From Berberis thunbergii (lineage: Eukaryota; Streptophyta; Magnoliopsida; Ranunculales; Berberidaceae): a stretch of 64,000 bases of DNA. Made by a program: the position numbers and the translations under genes. The notes beneath the pieces are model-generated. The model was not told the origin of the DNA and did not search any database. It saw only the letters and a program-made list of their open reading frames with translations. Shown one piece after another: positions 25,150 through 35,378 of this stretch. The stretch is from NCBI GenBank assembly GCA_003290165.1, contig QNQO01000686.1, forward strand, positions 186,001-250,000, given 5' to 3'. How positions within the stretch are numbered: position 1 is the stretch's first letter; each line of letters starts with the position of its first letter.

Positions 25150-26840
25150 TAGGGGTGGGTAAACGGTCAACGATCCGCAGATTCAACTCGAACCGGACCG
25201 TTTTCCTCTAAACGGTCTGGATTTAAATTATAAGTTTTTAGATACGGTCCGGATCGTTATAAAACGGTCCGGTCCCGGTTCCTAATTTTAAAAACGAAAC
25301 GGTCCGGGTTGAACCCGTTTCAAATCAGTTTAGTTATAAAATCGAACTAACTAGTAACTACCAAGTAAAGTAACTCCTTTACTCTTTAGAGAAGTGAACC
25401 TCTGTCTTTTACTCTTTCGATCCCAACCCTAGCAAAGTAGCAATAGCAAAGCAACTCCTTTACTCTTTAGAGAAGAGAGCAGTGAGCAGTGACCAGTGAG
25501 CAGAGCACCTGCCACCCGTAGGCCGCCTCCCCCTCTCGCATCCTTCGCTAGAGTTGAATGTGAGCATGGGTACACCTGCAAATACACCTTCTAGAGTTGA
25601 ATTCCATCCACAATGCGTCCAAAACCCCCCTACAGAAGAATGACACAACACTTTGAGTTGATCACACCATGGAACTACTAACCCTGTCACGCCGCAAGCT
25701 TCTTGTATGTGTGAAGAGTCCCCTCGTGCTACCCACAAGTACCTGACCCTGCTTCCACGTACCCCTGCTACAATCTCATTTATCCGCTCCCTTGACACAG
25801 ATAAGAAACTACCAAATGATATGTACAATACAGATTTTGGAGGTTGAGAGTCTAGCCATTTCAAATAGTCAATATCCTTTTTGTGAGTTTTCAAATTGTC
25901 ATGCGACAAGTAAGGTATCAAAGGACCAACTGAGTAGGCCGGAAAGGGAAGTGTTGATTTTAAGCTGTCTGTGACTTGTGGCTCAAGCTCGTAGAAGGAA
26001 GCAAGGATGAGACATTGTGCTTTCCTTGCCCAGGATATGTATTCGGTCAGATCAGGTAGAACTGCTTGATCTGTTTCAGATAATATCATTGGGAGGTCTG
26101 CCAACCGAAGCGATGGGATTCCAGGTATGTAATCTATGCGCTCAGCTCAATTGTTGCAGTGGAAAAAACTCGCGTCGGTTTGTTGTCTTTGGTATGTGGT
26201 GGCTAGTAGTGTCCTTTTTGTGATTACTTTCTTCATAAACCAAACAATGCTCTCTGTTGCACAGCCAAAACTTGTTTTTCTTCTCTTTCTTTGTTCCAGA
26301 CTTCAGTGAAGATAATGTAAAAAACTTCAGTGTCTAGTTTCTTTTTTCTTTTACTTTTCTTATAAAATTTCTACATTGTTAATCTCATATTGCTATGCTT
26401 ACTAGGTGTGATTCAGGTGCGTGTTTGGTTTTGGTTTATAATTACAAATTGAACTCAGTAGTCCTCTGCAAATTAATGGGAAGGGAGAAATGCAGTCAGT
26501 TTTTGTGATATTATGGTGGAGACTCTGCTATAATAAATTTTAAAAAAATGAATGAGAGGACTTAATTGGTGTTGCTATGAAGATTATGGTGGAGAAACGC
26601 AGTCAGTTTTTTGTACCAATCCTATTTGTAGAAACACTTTCCTTGATTTTAGTTGTTTGTAAGATTTCTCTCATTTTGAACATTGGAACCGTAGGAACCG
26701 GACCGTTCCAAACGGTTCGAGTTAGGTTCGGTTCCAATGTTCAAAATGAGGGGATCCGGACCGAACCGGATCCGTTATTTTAAACGGTTCGAGTTAGGTT
26801 CCTCCAAATTTGGAACCGATCCGGACCGTGCCCACCCCTA
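25150..26840. mobile_element. Pack-hAT: hAT-like element carrying a UGT87-like exon fragment
   Basis: Ends TAGGGGTGGGTAAACGG and (reverse of right end) TAGGGGTGGGCACGG; exact 8-base target duplication CCCGCATC (25142-25149, 26841-26848). Subterminal regions carry many AACGGTCCGG / GAACCGGA words. A leader-like part repeats TAAAGAGTAAAGGAGTT twice (about 25375 and 25457, read on the minus strand). The middle holds part of a glycosyltransferase gene on the minus strand. No transposase is encoded. It is itself inserted in another repeat that begins near 25085 with GGCAACGGGGC. Confidence 0.9.
25555..26205 (-). pseudogene. UGT87-like UDP-glycosyltransferase fragment captured by a hAT element
   Basis: UDP-sugar glycosyltransferases move glucose to small molecules. 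Read on the minus strand, the fragment runs from ERIDYIPGIPSLRLADLP through VSWARK-like and SFYELEPQV, SVLYISFGSFLS, to the PSPG donor-binding box (WCDQLKVLCHSSVGGFWTHC, GWNSTLEGVFAGVPMLTF). It stops before the final DQ of the box, where the sequence changes abruptly to element-specific DNA (about 25555). A frameshift lies upstream of ERIDYIPG near 26130. About 210 of the family's ~450 residues are present; no acceptor-domain start. Cannot make an enzyme; could be transcribed antisense or sense from the element. UGT87 assignment is by recognition. Confidence 0.85.
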
Positions 26841-27354
26841 CCCGCATCCGCTTCGTTTAACTTTTTTTTTTTTTTTTTAATACAAAATTTGCCTCTACCC
26901 TGACCCAAATCACAGATCCCTACCCCGCTCTGTTTATACCCGCGGGCTTCTAACGGATAGGAGATCCCTGCCCCGTCCCAAAAGAGGCCCGAATGGGTTT
27001 AAATTAAAAGACCATTCTGGCAACATCCAATAGGCCTACTTGCCATTGTGGGAAAGGTCCATCCATTTGCCAGTCTACTGAGGCTTAATTGGCTAAGAAC
27101 TCAAAGAAAAATTCAAAAGTCTAGGTTAATTTTATAAGAGCAACCACACAACATGATTGACTTTTCTGAGACATGGGACTATGTTTATAACATGAAATTT
27201 GGATTTGGGTTTTGGCTGAGTAACATGAAATTTGACTTTTATGTGATGTGAAACTATAACTTGTGAATGAACAATTTGAAGCTAGAAAACTTAATTTGGG
27301 TTATATTTAGTTTTTGGCTTAAAAAATTCCTTATTGAACCTTATTCTATCTCGT

Positions 27355-27605
27355 TAGTTGGTGGTGATGAAGGCAGTGGTTGTGATATTGTGGTGGTGGT
27401 GAACTGGTGATGTGGATATGGTTGTGGGTGGTGGAGATGATGGTTGTGGTTGTGGTATGGTGGTGATTGTGTATTTAATATTTGGTTTGGAGATTCCTTG
27501 TTGAACCTTACTGTATCTCGTTGGTGGTGATGATGGCAGTGAAAGTTGCAGTGGTTGTGGTTTTGGTATTGCGGTGGCGATGGTGGTGATTGTGGTAGTT
27601 TGGCT
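27355..27605 (+). repeat. TGG/GTGAT-rich degenerate repeat with a ~160-base duplication
   Basis: Mostly G/T on the plus strand (TGGTGGTG-type words). TTGAACCTTA(T/C)TCTATCTCGTT-like starts near 27335 and 27500 show a tandem copy. It directly precedes the resumption of subtilase copy 2. Confidence 0.7.
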
Positions 27606-27833
27606 TGAGAACGAGAGTTTCAATGACGATGGAATGACTGAGGTCTCTGAAAGGTGGAAAGTATTTGCCAGACAGGCGCTGACTTTAATTCTTCATTGTG
27701 CAATCGGAAACTCATTGGCATTTGTTATTTCACCAAGGGTGCTACGGCTGCTAATCCCTTGGTCAAAGTAGATGTTGAGTCACCGAGGGATCTGATAGGA
27801 CATGGGACACACACCTCGACGATAATCCCTGGG

Positions 27834-28205
27834 AACTATGTTGAAGGTTTGTCATTCTTTGGCTATGCCAAGGGCACTGCAAGAAAAATTGCACCTCGTG
27901 CTAGGTTGGCCATGTAAAAGGTATTCAGTAGTGTCGGCCATGGTTCTGATATCATGGCTAGAATGGATACAGTGATTGCAGATGGTGTTGACATAATCTC
28001 AATCTCGACAATTAGTCACTGGAAACTATGTTGAAGGTTTGTCATTCTTTTGCTAGACCAAGGGCACTGCAAGAGGAATTGCACCTTGTGCTAGGTTGGC
28101 CATGTACAAGGTATTCGGCAGTGTAGGCCGTGGTTCTGATATCCTGGCTGAAATGGATGCAACAATTGCAGATGGTGTTGACATAATCTCAATCTCTATG
28201 GGCAT
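27834..28205 (+). repeat. 190-base tandem duplication within subtilase copy 2
   Basis: AACTATGTTGAAGGTTTGTC occurs at 27834 and 28024; both copies continue through the [12 protein letters not shown] region to GVDIISIS. The first copy has MAM-stop (TAA after GCCATG), the second keeps MYKV. The copies differ at many sites, so the duplication is not recent. Confidence 0.85.
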
Positions 28206-28716
28206 TTGCATATTCCCTATGTTTTCCATCAGATCATTTGCAGCGACGGAAAAGGGTGTATTTGTCTCTTCATCAGCAGGAAACGATGGTCCTTATCCCT
28301 ATACCCTACACAATGGAGTTTTTTGGCAGTTGACTGTTGGAGCAGGAGCCATTGGTTGACTGTTATCTGGAAAGGTGACGCTAGGCAATGAAAAGTCATT
28401 TTTGGTTAGTCCTTGTTTCCTGTGAATGCATTAGTGGCAGGTTTGCCATTGATTTATAGTGACACACTGTGCATCACAGTTGCTTTTGCAGGCTGCTGGG
28501 AACATTGTTATGCTTATATTTGTTGATACATATGGGTTCGTCGACGATCAAATATCTGCAGTTCTGAATCAAAAGTTGCTGGAGTTATATTTCTTTCTAA
28601 TCATACAAAATATATGCAGGTCTATGATATGCCACATCCAGAGTTATAGTTCATCTAGTGAATTCTCCATTGTTGTTTGATTACATGAAATCTACTGCCA
28701 ATCCATCCGCTAGTGT

Positions 28717-29163
28717 TTTAAAAAGCAGTCAATGCGTAGACATTGACTCGTGAGCAGACTCGAAGCGACTGAAAAATGCTCCATACATCAAATGGGATAA
28801 ACAATGCGCACAAGTTTGATTTCTGACTTGTTTGAGTAGATGCGTACAAGTCGATTTGGTTTTGATGTGTACGAGTCAGCCTTACCATGATTTCCAATCT
28901 TAATCAGATTTGATTTGTTTCAAATGTTGAAAAAATAGTTAATGGCTGATACTAACCCCAATAAATATAAGCCGAATTAGATTTGTTTGACGTTTTAGAT
29001 CTTTCATGCAGCCGATCTGTTTCAGAGAAGATAAATAAGAAGAAAAGAAGAAGACTTGAGATGGGGAGGAAGAAGATCCGTCTTAGACCTGTTTAAGATC
29101 CGTTTGTCCATTGGTTGGTTGTTGTCGTCGAAAGAAGAAGAAAGAGAGTACCTGATGGATGGT
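28717..29163. mobile_element. Unclassified ~450-bp insertion in subtilase copy 2
   Basis: Subtilase similarity stops after SANPSAS and resumes at GVKPAPAV. The inserted sequence (AAAGCAGTCAATGCG...) matches nothing else in the window; no inverted ends or target duplication could be read. Confidence 0.5.
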
Positions 29164-29983
29164 TAGGGGTAAAGCCCGCACCAGCTGTTACCTTTTACAG
29201 TTCAAGAGGACCTTCCCCGTTACCAGTAATCTTGAAGCCAGATTTAATTGCTCCAGGGTCGAAAGTGTTGGCAGCTTGGGTCCTGATACCCCAACTGCAA
29301 GCCTGGCATTTTGGCTTGGAGTTGACAAGTGACTATAACTTCGTTTCTGGAACATACATGGCTTGTCCCCATGCAGCTGGAGTTGATTGGAATCCCGCTG
29401 CTACATGATACGACTATGTATTGCTGAAGGCGCATTAGCAGCTAGGTCCACGTATATTGCATGGCTTCTGATTGCTTCCTTGCATGGACAGATCCGTGAT
29501 GCCCAAGGCTTTCTTGATCCATCATGATTGATACACAACCACCATCGATTCCCTGAACGTCATAAGGCCCAATAGGTCAAAACTTCCATGCCAAGATTAC
29601 TCTATTGTTATGACAGTGCTATGTATGGGTTTAGTGCAGTTCTCTCTTTAGAAGAATTGCACAATCTAGAGAAGACTGCTGGTTTTGTTAGAGCCTGCCT
29701 TGATAAGATTGTTACGTTTGAGACCACCCACACTTTCGAATTTCTCTTTCAATCCTCTCTGGTCTTTGGCTAGTATGGAAAAGATGACTGTCAGAATGAT
29801 AGATAATGAAATTTGGCCTGAGAGCAAGAGTTTTCATGACACTGGAACGACAGAGGTCTTGAAAAGGTGGAAAGGAATTTGTCAGATGGGTGTGGATTTC
29901 AATTCTTCCTCTTGTAACCTGAAGCTCATTGGTGCTCGTTACTTGCATTGAGGGTGCTATGGCTGTTGATCCCTTGCTAAAAT

Positions 29984-30332
29984 TAGGGTTGAACAAAAAA
30001 CCGATCAAATTGACTAAACCGACCGAATCGATCGGTTCGGTTTTGGTTTAAAAAAATTCAAAATTGAAGTGGTCGGTTCAGTTTTCGGTTTCTGTGATTT
30101 TAACTGAGTAAACCGAACTGATCGAATATATAATAATATATATAATTTATATAAAATATTATAATATGTTTAAAATAGTCGGTCAGTTCGGTTTTAGTTT
30201 GATTTTAGTCAGTTCGGTTCGGTTACAGTTTGCATAAAGTAGAATCGGTTTGGTTTCAGTTCGTTTTTGTTAATGGTCGGTTCGGTTAGAAAATTTTAAA
30301 GCAGACCTAAGTCGGTTCAGTTTTCAACTCTA
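29984..30332. mobile_element. hAT-like MITE (TAGGG-TTGA family) in subtilase copy 3
   Basis: Ends TAGGGTTGAAC and (reverse) TAGAGTTGAAAACTGAACCGA; the interior is rich in CGGTTCGGTTT. Target duplication GCTAAAAT (29976-29983) versus GCAAAAT (30333-30339), one base lost. The uninterrupted host sequence is seen in copy 5 (TTGCTAAAATAAATG, about 49130), confirming insertion. 349 bases, no coding capacity. Same family as 50291-50752. Confidence 0.85.
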
Positions 30333-31622
30333 GCAAAATGAACGGGTCACTGAGGGATACACAAGGATGTGGAACACACCTCCACAGTTGTTGCTGGAAC
30401 TATGTTGAAGCCTTGAAGGTGTGTCATCCTTTGGCTGTGCTAAGGGCACTGCAAGAGGAATTGCACCACGTGCTAGGGTGGCAATGTACCAGGTCAGAAT
30501 CTTTACTTCCAACACCTTAGGTGGAATGGACTTGGTGATTGCGGATGGTGTCAACATAATTTCTATTTTTATGGGCATTAATGGGTTTCCCTCTACGTGA
30601 AGATCCAATTGCCATTGGATCTTCTGCAGCGATGGAGAAGGGTGTGCTTGTGTCTTCGTCAGTAGGAAAAGATGGTTCTTCTTTCCAAACATTACACAAT
30701 GGAGCTCCGTGGCAATAGACAGTTGGAGCAGGCACCATTGATTGGCAATTCTCAGGAAAACTGACACTAGGAAATGAGAAAGTCATCACTGGTTGGTCCA
30801 TGTTCCTTGAGAATGCATTGTTCATGGACTTGCCATTGGTATACAGCATCCGGTCATGCAATTCTTCTAACTTGTTATTCGAAGCCACTGGGGAGATTGT
30901 TATCTGTGATGATACATATGCTTACCTTGGAAATCATATAAATTATATTATTCAATCAACTGTTGCTGGAGCTGTATTTATTTCTAAATTGGAAATAAGT
31001 TTTATGCCTTGCCCAGGAGTTATTGTCCATCCTGTCAGGGCTCCATTGTTGTTCCACTACATGAAAACTACAGCCAGGTCGTACGTGACATTTAAGTTCC
31101 AACTAGATATGTTGGAAGCAAAGCCCGCACCAACAGTAGCTTTTACAGTTCGAAGGACCTTCTCCGACCTATCCAGTAATCTTAAAGACAGATTTAATTG
31201 CTCCTGGGTGGACAGTTTTGGCAGCTTGGATTACTAACAGACCCACTGCAAGATTGGATCTGCTTTGTACTTAAAAAGCTGACTATGTATTGGCTTCTGG
31301 AACATCCATGGCTTGACCTCATGCATCTGGAGTTGCTGCACTCCTCAAAGGGGCACACCTTCATTGGAGTCCTGCTGCAATACATTTAGCCATGATCAGT
31401 ATTGCGAACCCACTTGATAACATAAATGATTTGATAAGAGATAGTGGTGTCAATATGGCACATGCTACTCTAGCTATGGGAGTCGGTCAAGTTGATCCTA
31501 ACAAGGGACTCGATCCAGGTCTTATGCATGATGTAGGAGCTCAAGACTATTTGAATCATCTCTGCTACATGAACTTCACCAAGAATAAAACCTTAGCCAT
31601 TACTAGATTGTCGATTATAGTT

Positions 31623-31744
31623 GGTCAACCTCGTCTCCTGATCTCAATTAACCCTCTTTAGTGGTCTTCTTTAACAAAATGCTGGTCAACCCCGTCTCCC
31701 GATCTCAATTACCCCTCTTTCATGGTCTTCTTTAACAAAATGCT
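31623..31744 (+). repeat. 61-base tandem duplication in subtilase copy 3
   Basis: GGTCAACC(T/C)CGTCTCC(T/C)GATC...TTTAACAAAATGCT is present twice, at 31623 and 31684, with a few differences; it adds a frameshift to the C-terminal part. Confidence 0.9.
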
Positions 31745-31991
31745 TTTCACGTCACGTGTTTCAGAGGACAGCAACTAATTATGGAGATGGCGCGTCAATT
31801 TATATGGCTAAGTTGATAGTGCCAAAAGGAACCTCACTGTGACAACGAGTACACTTGTTTTTAGTGATATAGTTTATCTGTAGACATTCAACAGATGAAT
31901 CTGGCCACATCATTTGATCATTTGATTTGGGAAGATGATGGAGCAAAACATAAGAGTGAGGAGCCCCGTTATGGTAAACAGGGAGACTTAA

Positions 31992-32910
31992 TCCATTGGA
32001 GATTGGCTATTGTGGGTTTTAGGAGATCCATTTAGGATTTGATTGACTTTCTTGTAGTGTGGAATAAATCCAGTGTTCAATCAGTATAAATGACCTGGAA
32101 TTGTTCTTAGTTACCTAGACATTAATCAAATGTCCTGTAGCCTTTTACTATACCCGAGTAAAGGGGAAAAAGAGAAAAAGAAGCCCAGTTTTCTCGGGAA
32201 GTGAACTTGAGTAATATGTGATGAGGAAGCTCCACTTGGTAATTTTGGTATTGAACTTTTTAGTCACTGTCAAGGACCACAAAACACTCAAATTCGTCAC
32301 ACCAGACTAAATATCCATCAAAATGTACATTGCAAACAAACTCAACCTGCAGAACAATCCTAATAGAGGCCTAATAATCGTGGAAATCCTCAAACAGTTC
32401 TCAATAAGAACACCACTCTACGACTCTTGAAAATATGAAGTTGTGGCTCTTTTTGAAGCTTGTGATAACCTAAACCTACCAAGGGCATGGATCATGTACA
32501 AGAAAACTGGGTTTAGCATTTACATTATATACTTATTTTTATTATTATTTTTTTTAATACTTATAAAAAAAATTGAGTTATAATTAAGATGGGGGTACAT
32601 TACTACTTTACCCGTGTTAAAACCAAACAAAAAGTTGGACCGAAGTCCTTATGCCCAATCGAAATTACTACTACCACCAACAACTGAATTGGCACATTTG
32701 TTGAAAGCAAAGCAAAGTAAAAGCCATCACGTTGGCTGAAAGCAAAGCCAAAACAGAACATTATATACTTCTTAATCAGAACTTAAAAATTAACAACAAT
32801 AAATAAAAACTACACAAGAATTCAGATCCGCTTCATTTTTGTTTGAATATGAATTAGCAAATTTCTGTTCAAGAATTTTAGCAAAGATTCAATAAGAAGT
32901 GAGTTATTCT
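31992..32910. other. Intergenic stretch after subtilase copy 3
   Basis: AT-rich, no gene or bounded repeat recognised. Confidence 0.5.
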
Positions 32911-33078
32911 ATGTGTCGAGGGAAAGGGCGAGGAAACCAGCGAGGTAAACGAGGTGGCGGGGGTGAACCGTTCACCCCCCTCGAGATGCGCGCGTGGAAA
33001 ACATCTCGAGGGGGGTGAACGGTTCACCCCCCGCCACCTCGTTTACCTCGCTGGTTTCCTCGCTCTTTCCCTCGACAT
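32911..33078. repeat. Near-perfect long hairpin (inverted repeat, ~77-base arms)
   Basis: Left arm 32911-32988 and right arm 33002-33078 are reverse complements with about one mismatch and one indel in the core, separated by a 13-base loop. The arms are GC-rich (GGTGGCGGGGGTGAACCG) in AT-rich surroundings. Could be a foldback MITE or a hairpin RNA source; no certain target duplication. Confidence 0.9.
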
Positions 33079-33166
33079 TTAGAATTCCCCATAAGAAGTA
33101 GGATATGAAGGAACTTTTTAGTTACTGAATTATTAAGAGGTACTTTTACCAATAGAAAAATTCTAG

Positions 33167-33337
33167 AGAGCCTGGTTCGAAAGCACTGATTTGTGCCTGG
33201 GAGAGTGGTCTACATATAATTGAACCAATTCTACCCCTCTCAAACTTCTCCAAACCCATGGAGAGAAGGGTAGAGTGGTCCGATCATGTACGGACCACCT
33301 TTTCAGGCATAAATCAGTGCTTTCAGACCAAGCTCCG
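33167..33337. mobile_element. Palindromic MITE-like element
   Basis: Arms of about 45 bases (33167-33210, 33292-33337) share AAAGCACTGATTT(G/A)TGCCTG in inverted order. A further inverted pair (CTACCCCTCTC / GAGAGAAGGGTAG) lies inside, so the whole unit folds back. No coding content. Confidence 0.75.
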
Positions 33338-33430
33338 TAGAAGCTCTGTTACCAATAACATACAGAGAGTTTGGTACCTTTTTTTTGGTGAGAAGTATAA
33401 GCTAATGTGCAACATATCCTGCACCAACAG

Positions 33431-33493
33431 AAAATGTCTCATGGTTATTTGATTTGGGAAGATGGTGGGACAAAACGTATAGTGAAATACTAA
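33431..33493 (+). pseudogene. Orphan subtilase C-terminal fragment
   Basis: Twenty codons ending in TAA encode KMSHGYLIWEDGGTKRIVKY, the end of the fibronectin-III domain seen in copies 1 and 3 (HGYLLWVEDDGK in copy 1). Nothing of the rest of the gene is next to it, so it is the remnant of a further array copy. Confidence 0.75.
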
Positions 33494-33753
33494 AGGTGTA
33501 CCAGCTGAGTTAGTAGAGGTGTACCGGACACGCCACGAGTTTGAACCCGACCGACGGCGTGGAGTGGGGAGGGTTAAGGGTACTAAAAAAAAAGAAAGGT
33601 ACCTGGCTGTTGTATTTCAGCTGGATATGAAGCCTTTGGAGCTATTTGATGATCAGCATATAAAGCCCTGATTTGTCTGAAAATTAATGCGAGTATTATA
33701 TGATAAAGTTGTCACTGTAGGCAATTCGGTGTTGGAAAAAATAGATCACAACA

Positions 33754-34430
33754 TTGTGAAACAGGAAACGTGTTTGAAACAGGAAAGTGTTTGGACTCCT
33801 GTTTGAAACAGGAAACTGTTTGGACTTCTGGAAATTGTTTCATAGTAGTTTCCTGTTTCCTAGAATTTATTTCCTATTCAAAAAACAATTTCCAGAAGTC
33901 CAAACAGTTTCCTGTTTCAAACAGGAGTCCAAACACTTTACTGTTTCAAACACGTTTCCTGTTTCACAATTAGTTTATTCTTATCCCTTGTTTCGGCTCA
34001 TTTTTTCCTTATAAAAAATTTGCCGAGGTGGAGAATTGTGAAACAGGAAACAACATGTTTTGTGAAATAGGAGGAATAGGACACAACTGTTTTGTGAAAA
34101 TTGTGAAACAGGAAACGTGTTTGAAACAAGAAAGTGTTTGGACTCTTGTTTGAAACATGAAACTGTTTGGACTTCAACAATTGTCTTTCTTTATTCCCTG
34201 TGCTTCACAATTTTCTACATGGAATCATCTTAATAAAAACACCTATAGTTCCTAGTATATATAGGAACAACAATTTTCTGTTTGGCAGCAGTTTCCTGTT
34301 TCATAGTAGTTTCCTATTTTCTAGAATTTATTTCTTGTTCAAAAAACAATTTGCAGAAGTCCAAACAGTTTCCTGTTTCAAACAGGAGTCCAAACACTTT
34401 CCTGTTTCAAACACGTTTCCTGTTTCACAG
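33754..34430. repeat. Cluster of foldback repeats built from GAAACAGGAAAC
   Basis: One hairpin spans 33754-33968 (arms carrying GTGAAACAGGAAACGTG, GTTTGGACTCCTGTTTG and their complements). A second left arm lies at about 34036-34170 and a second right arm at about 34330-34430. The arms of one unit match those of the other in sequence and order, so the cluster can fold in several ways. No coding content or certain target duplication. Confidence 0.85.
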
Positions 34431-34679
34431 AACTCAATATTCTGATCGCCGAATTTAGAAAACACGCTAATCTTTTTTTAGGATGACTTTCATTGAGTAC
34501 ATCTACTGTAACTCTAAATTTAAACTAAAAAAAATCTGTACTTGATGATGCGGCAACCATCATTGTAATAGTATTGAATATCAAAATGATTTATTGTGAT
34601 ACACACATGCCTTGATGATAGAGTCAATAAATAAGTAAAGTATTCACTACATAAGGTGAACAAAAGGAATGCGAAAGGT

Positions 34680-34835
34680 AAGAAATTACAATCTAATCTA
34701 CTGTTTACATTCATCCTTAATCACTTGACTTTAGCATCAAAGTGCCTTCGCCCACCACAACGATGGTCTTTGACTCACTGCTGTTCATTTTGCAGGTCAG
34801 GAATCAATTGGGACGAATTTGGACACATCAATTAC
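34680..34835 (+). repeat. LTR-end fragment, Tat-like Ty3/gypsy
   Basis: CTTGACTTTAGCATCAAAGTGCC followed by a CCACCACAACGATGGTCTTTG stretch and TTTTGCAGGTC matches the R-U5 style of Tat-lineage LTRs and the related stretch at about 40760-40810. No element boundaries are visible. Confidence 0.45.
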
Positions 34836-35274
34836 CTATGATCAAATATGTCATGTAATGTTTGACCTATAACAAGAGTAGAAAGAATAGAGTTGCATGT
34901 ATAAACAGGATTATCATCCTTGGTCTATACGGCATAGAGCATAATTTACCATCTCAGCAAGTACATCATAGAGCTCAGCTTCATCATGTATTCCTTCTTG
35001 GATTGTCTAAAAACAGCTTGCATGCGACAAATACGCATAGCTGCTGTATGTTCTAGGAAATAGCATGGATGCATGATCTTCATTAACACAATTTGATATG
35101 CGTAGGCTCATTTATGCCTGCAATTAGTGAATACTATTTAAGCCAAAGCAGCAGTCTGCAGATTCTTTTCCTAGTAAACATCAAAATATGGACAACACGA
35201 TGAAGAAAAACATAGTTCTAGCTAACATCCTTACTATAGAATAAAGTCATTTCTTTGTTATCATCCAAGCCTTT

Positions 35275-35319
35275 GGAGGGTATTCCCAAGTCAAGAGCAA
35301 CTTTTATGAAACTATATAA
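35275..35319 (+). promoter_or_regulatory. Promoter remnant of subtilase copy 4
   Basis: GGAGGGTATTCCCAAGTCAA at 35275-35294 is identical to that of copy 2, and the TATA element CTATATAAC at 35312-35320 lies about 60 bases before the start codon, in the same context (GAAACTATATAACAGGTT) as in copy 5. Confidence 0.65.
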
Positions 35320-35378
35320 CAGGTTCTAGGCTTTGTAAATCTCAAAGCCCAGATCAAGAAGAAATGAGGGCAGTTGTC

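Larger units (their letters stand above)
24957..29428 (+). pseudogene. Subtilase copy 2, broken by transposons, duplication and fusion
   Basis: The signal peptide and propeptide start (ECTLASRSTYIVHIDK) lie at about 24.96-25.09 kb, with a frameshift in the signal peptide. The match stops at MPK and resumes at about 27600 with ESFNDDGMTEV; propeptide and catalytic Asp are missing, replaced by a block of repeats including a hAT element. The catalytic His region is present (IGHGTHTSTI). A 190-base tandem duplication follows, then SSSAGNDGP, frameshifts, a 450-bp unrelated insertion at about 28717, KPAPAVTFYSSRGPS, and the Ser region changed to SGTYMACPHAAG (the Ser would be in GTS, here GTY, so the nucleophile is lost). 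It ends at WNPAAT, fused directly to the N-terminus of copy 3. Not functional. Confidence 0.85.
29430..31991 (+). pseudogene. Subtilase copy 3, broken
   Basis: Begins within the signal/propeptide region (ALAARSTYI, then SVMPKAFLIHHD with Trp changed to TGA). The Asp region reads MIDNEIWPES. A 349-bp MITE interrupts it after the KLIGARY region. The catalytic His motif GHGTHT has become GCGTHL (CAT to TGT), losing the catalytic residue. Later come ATGEIVIC, a PA-domain region ending CPGV, KPAPTVAF with a frameshift, ASGTSMA followed by TGA in place of Cys, DPNKGLDPGL, a 61-base tandem duplication, and a C-terminus that in one frame reads VRSPVMVNRET then stop at 31991. At least six disabling changes. 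Its 5' end joins copy 2 without intergenic DNA, as expected from unequal recombination or deletion between neighbours. Confidence 0.85.

Noticed and set aside
30330..30767. 145-codon minus-strand open frame in subtilase copy 3
   Set aside because: It is the antisense shadow of the subtilase coding region; the plus strand aligns with the other copies.
33754..34430. Repeated GAAACAGGAAAC words as a CRISPR-like array
   Set aside because: Spacing is irregular, repeats are in both orientations and form hairpins, and the DNA is a plant nuclear genome.
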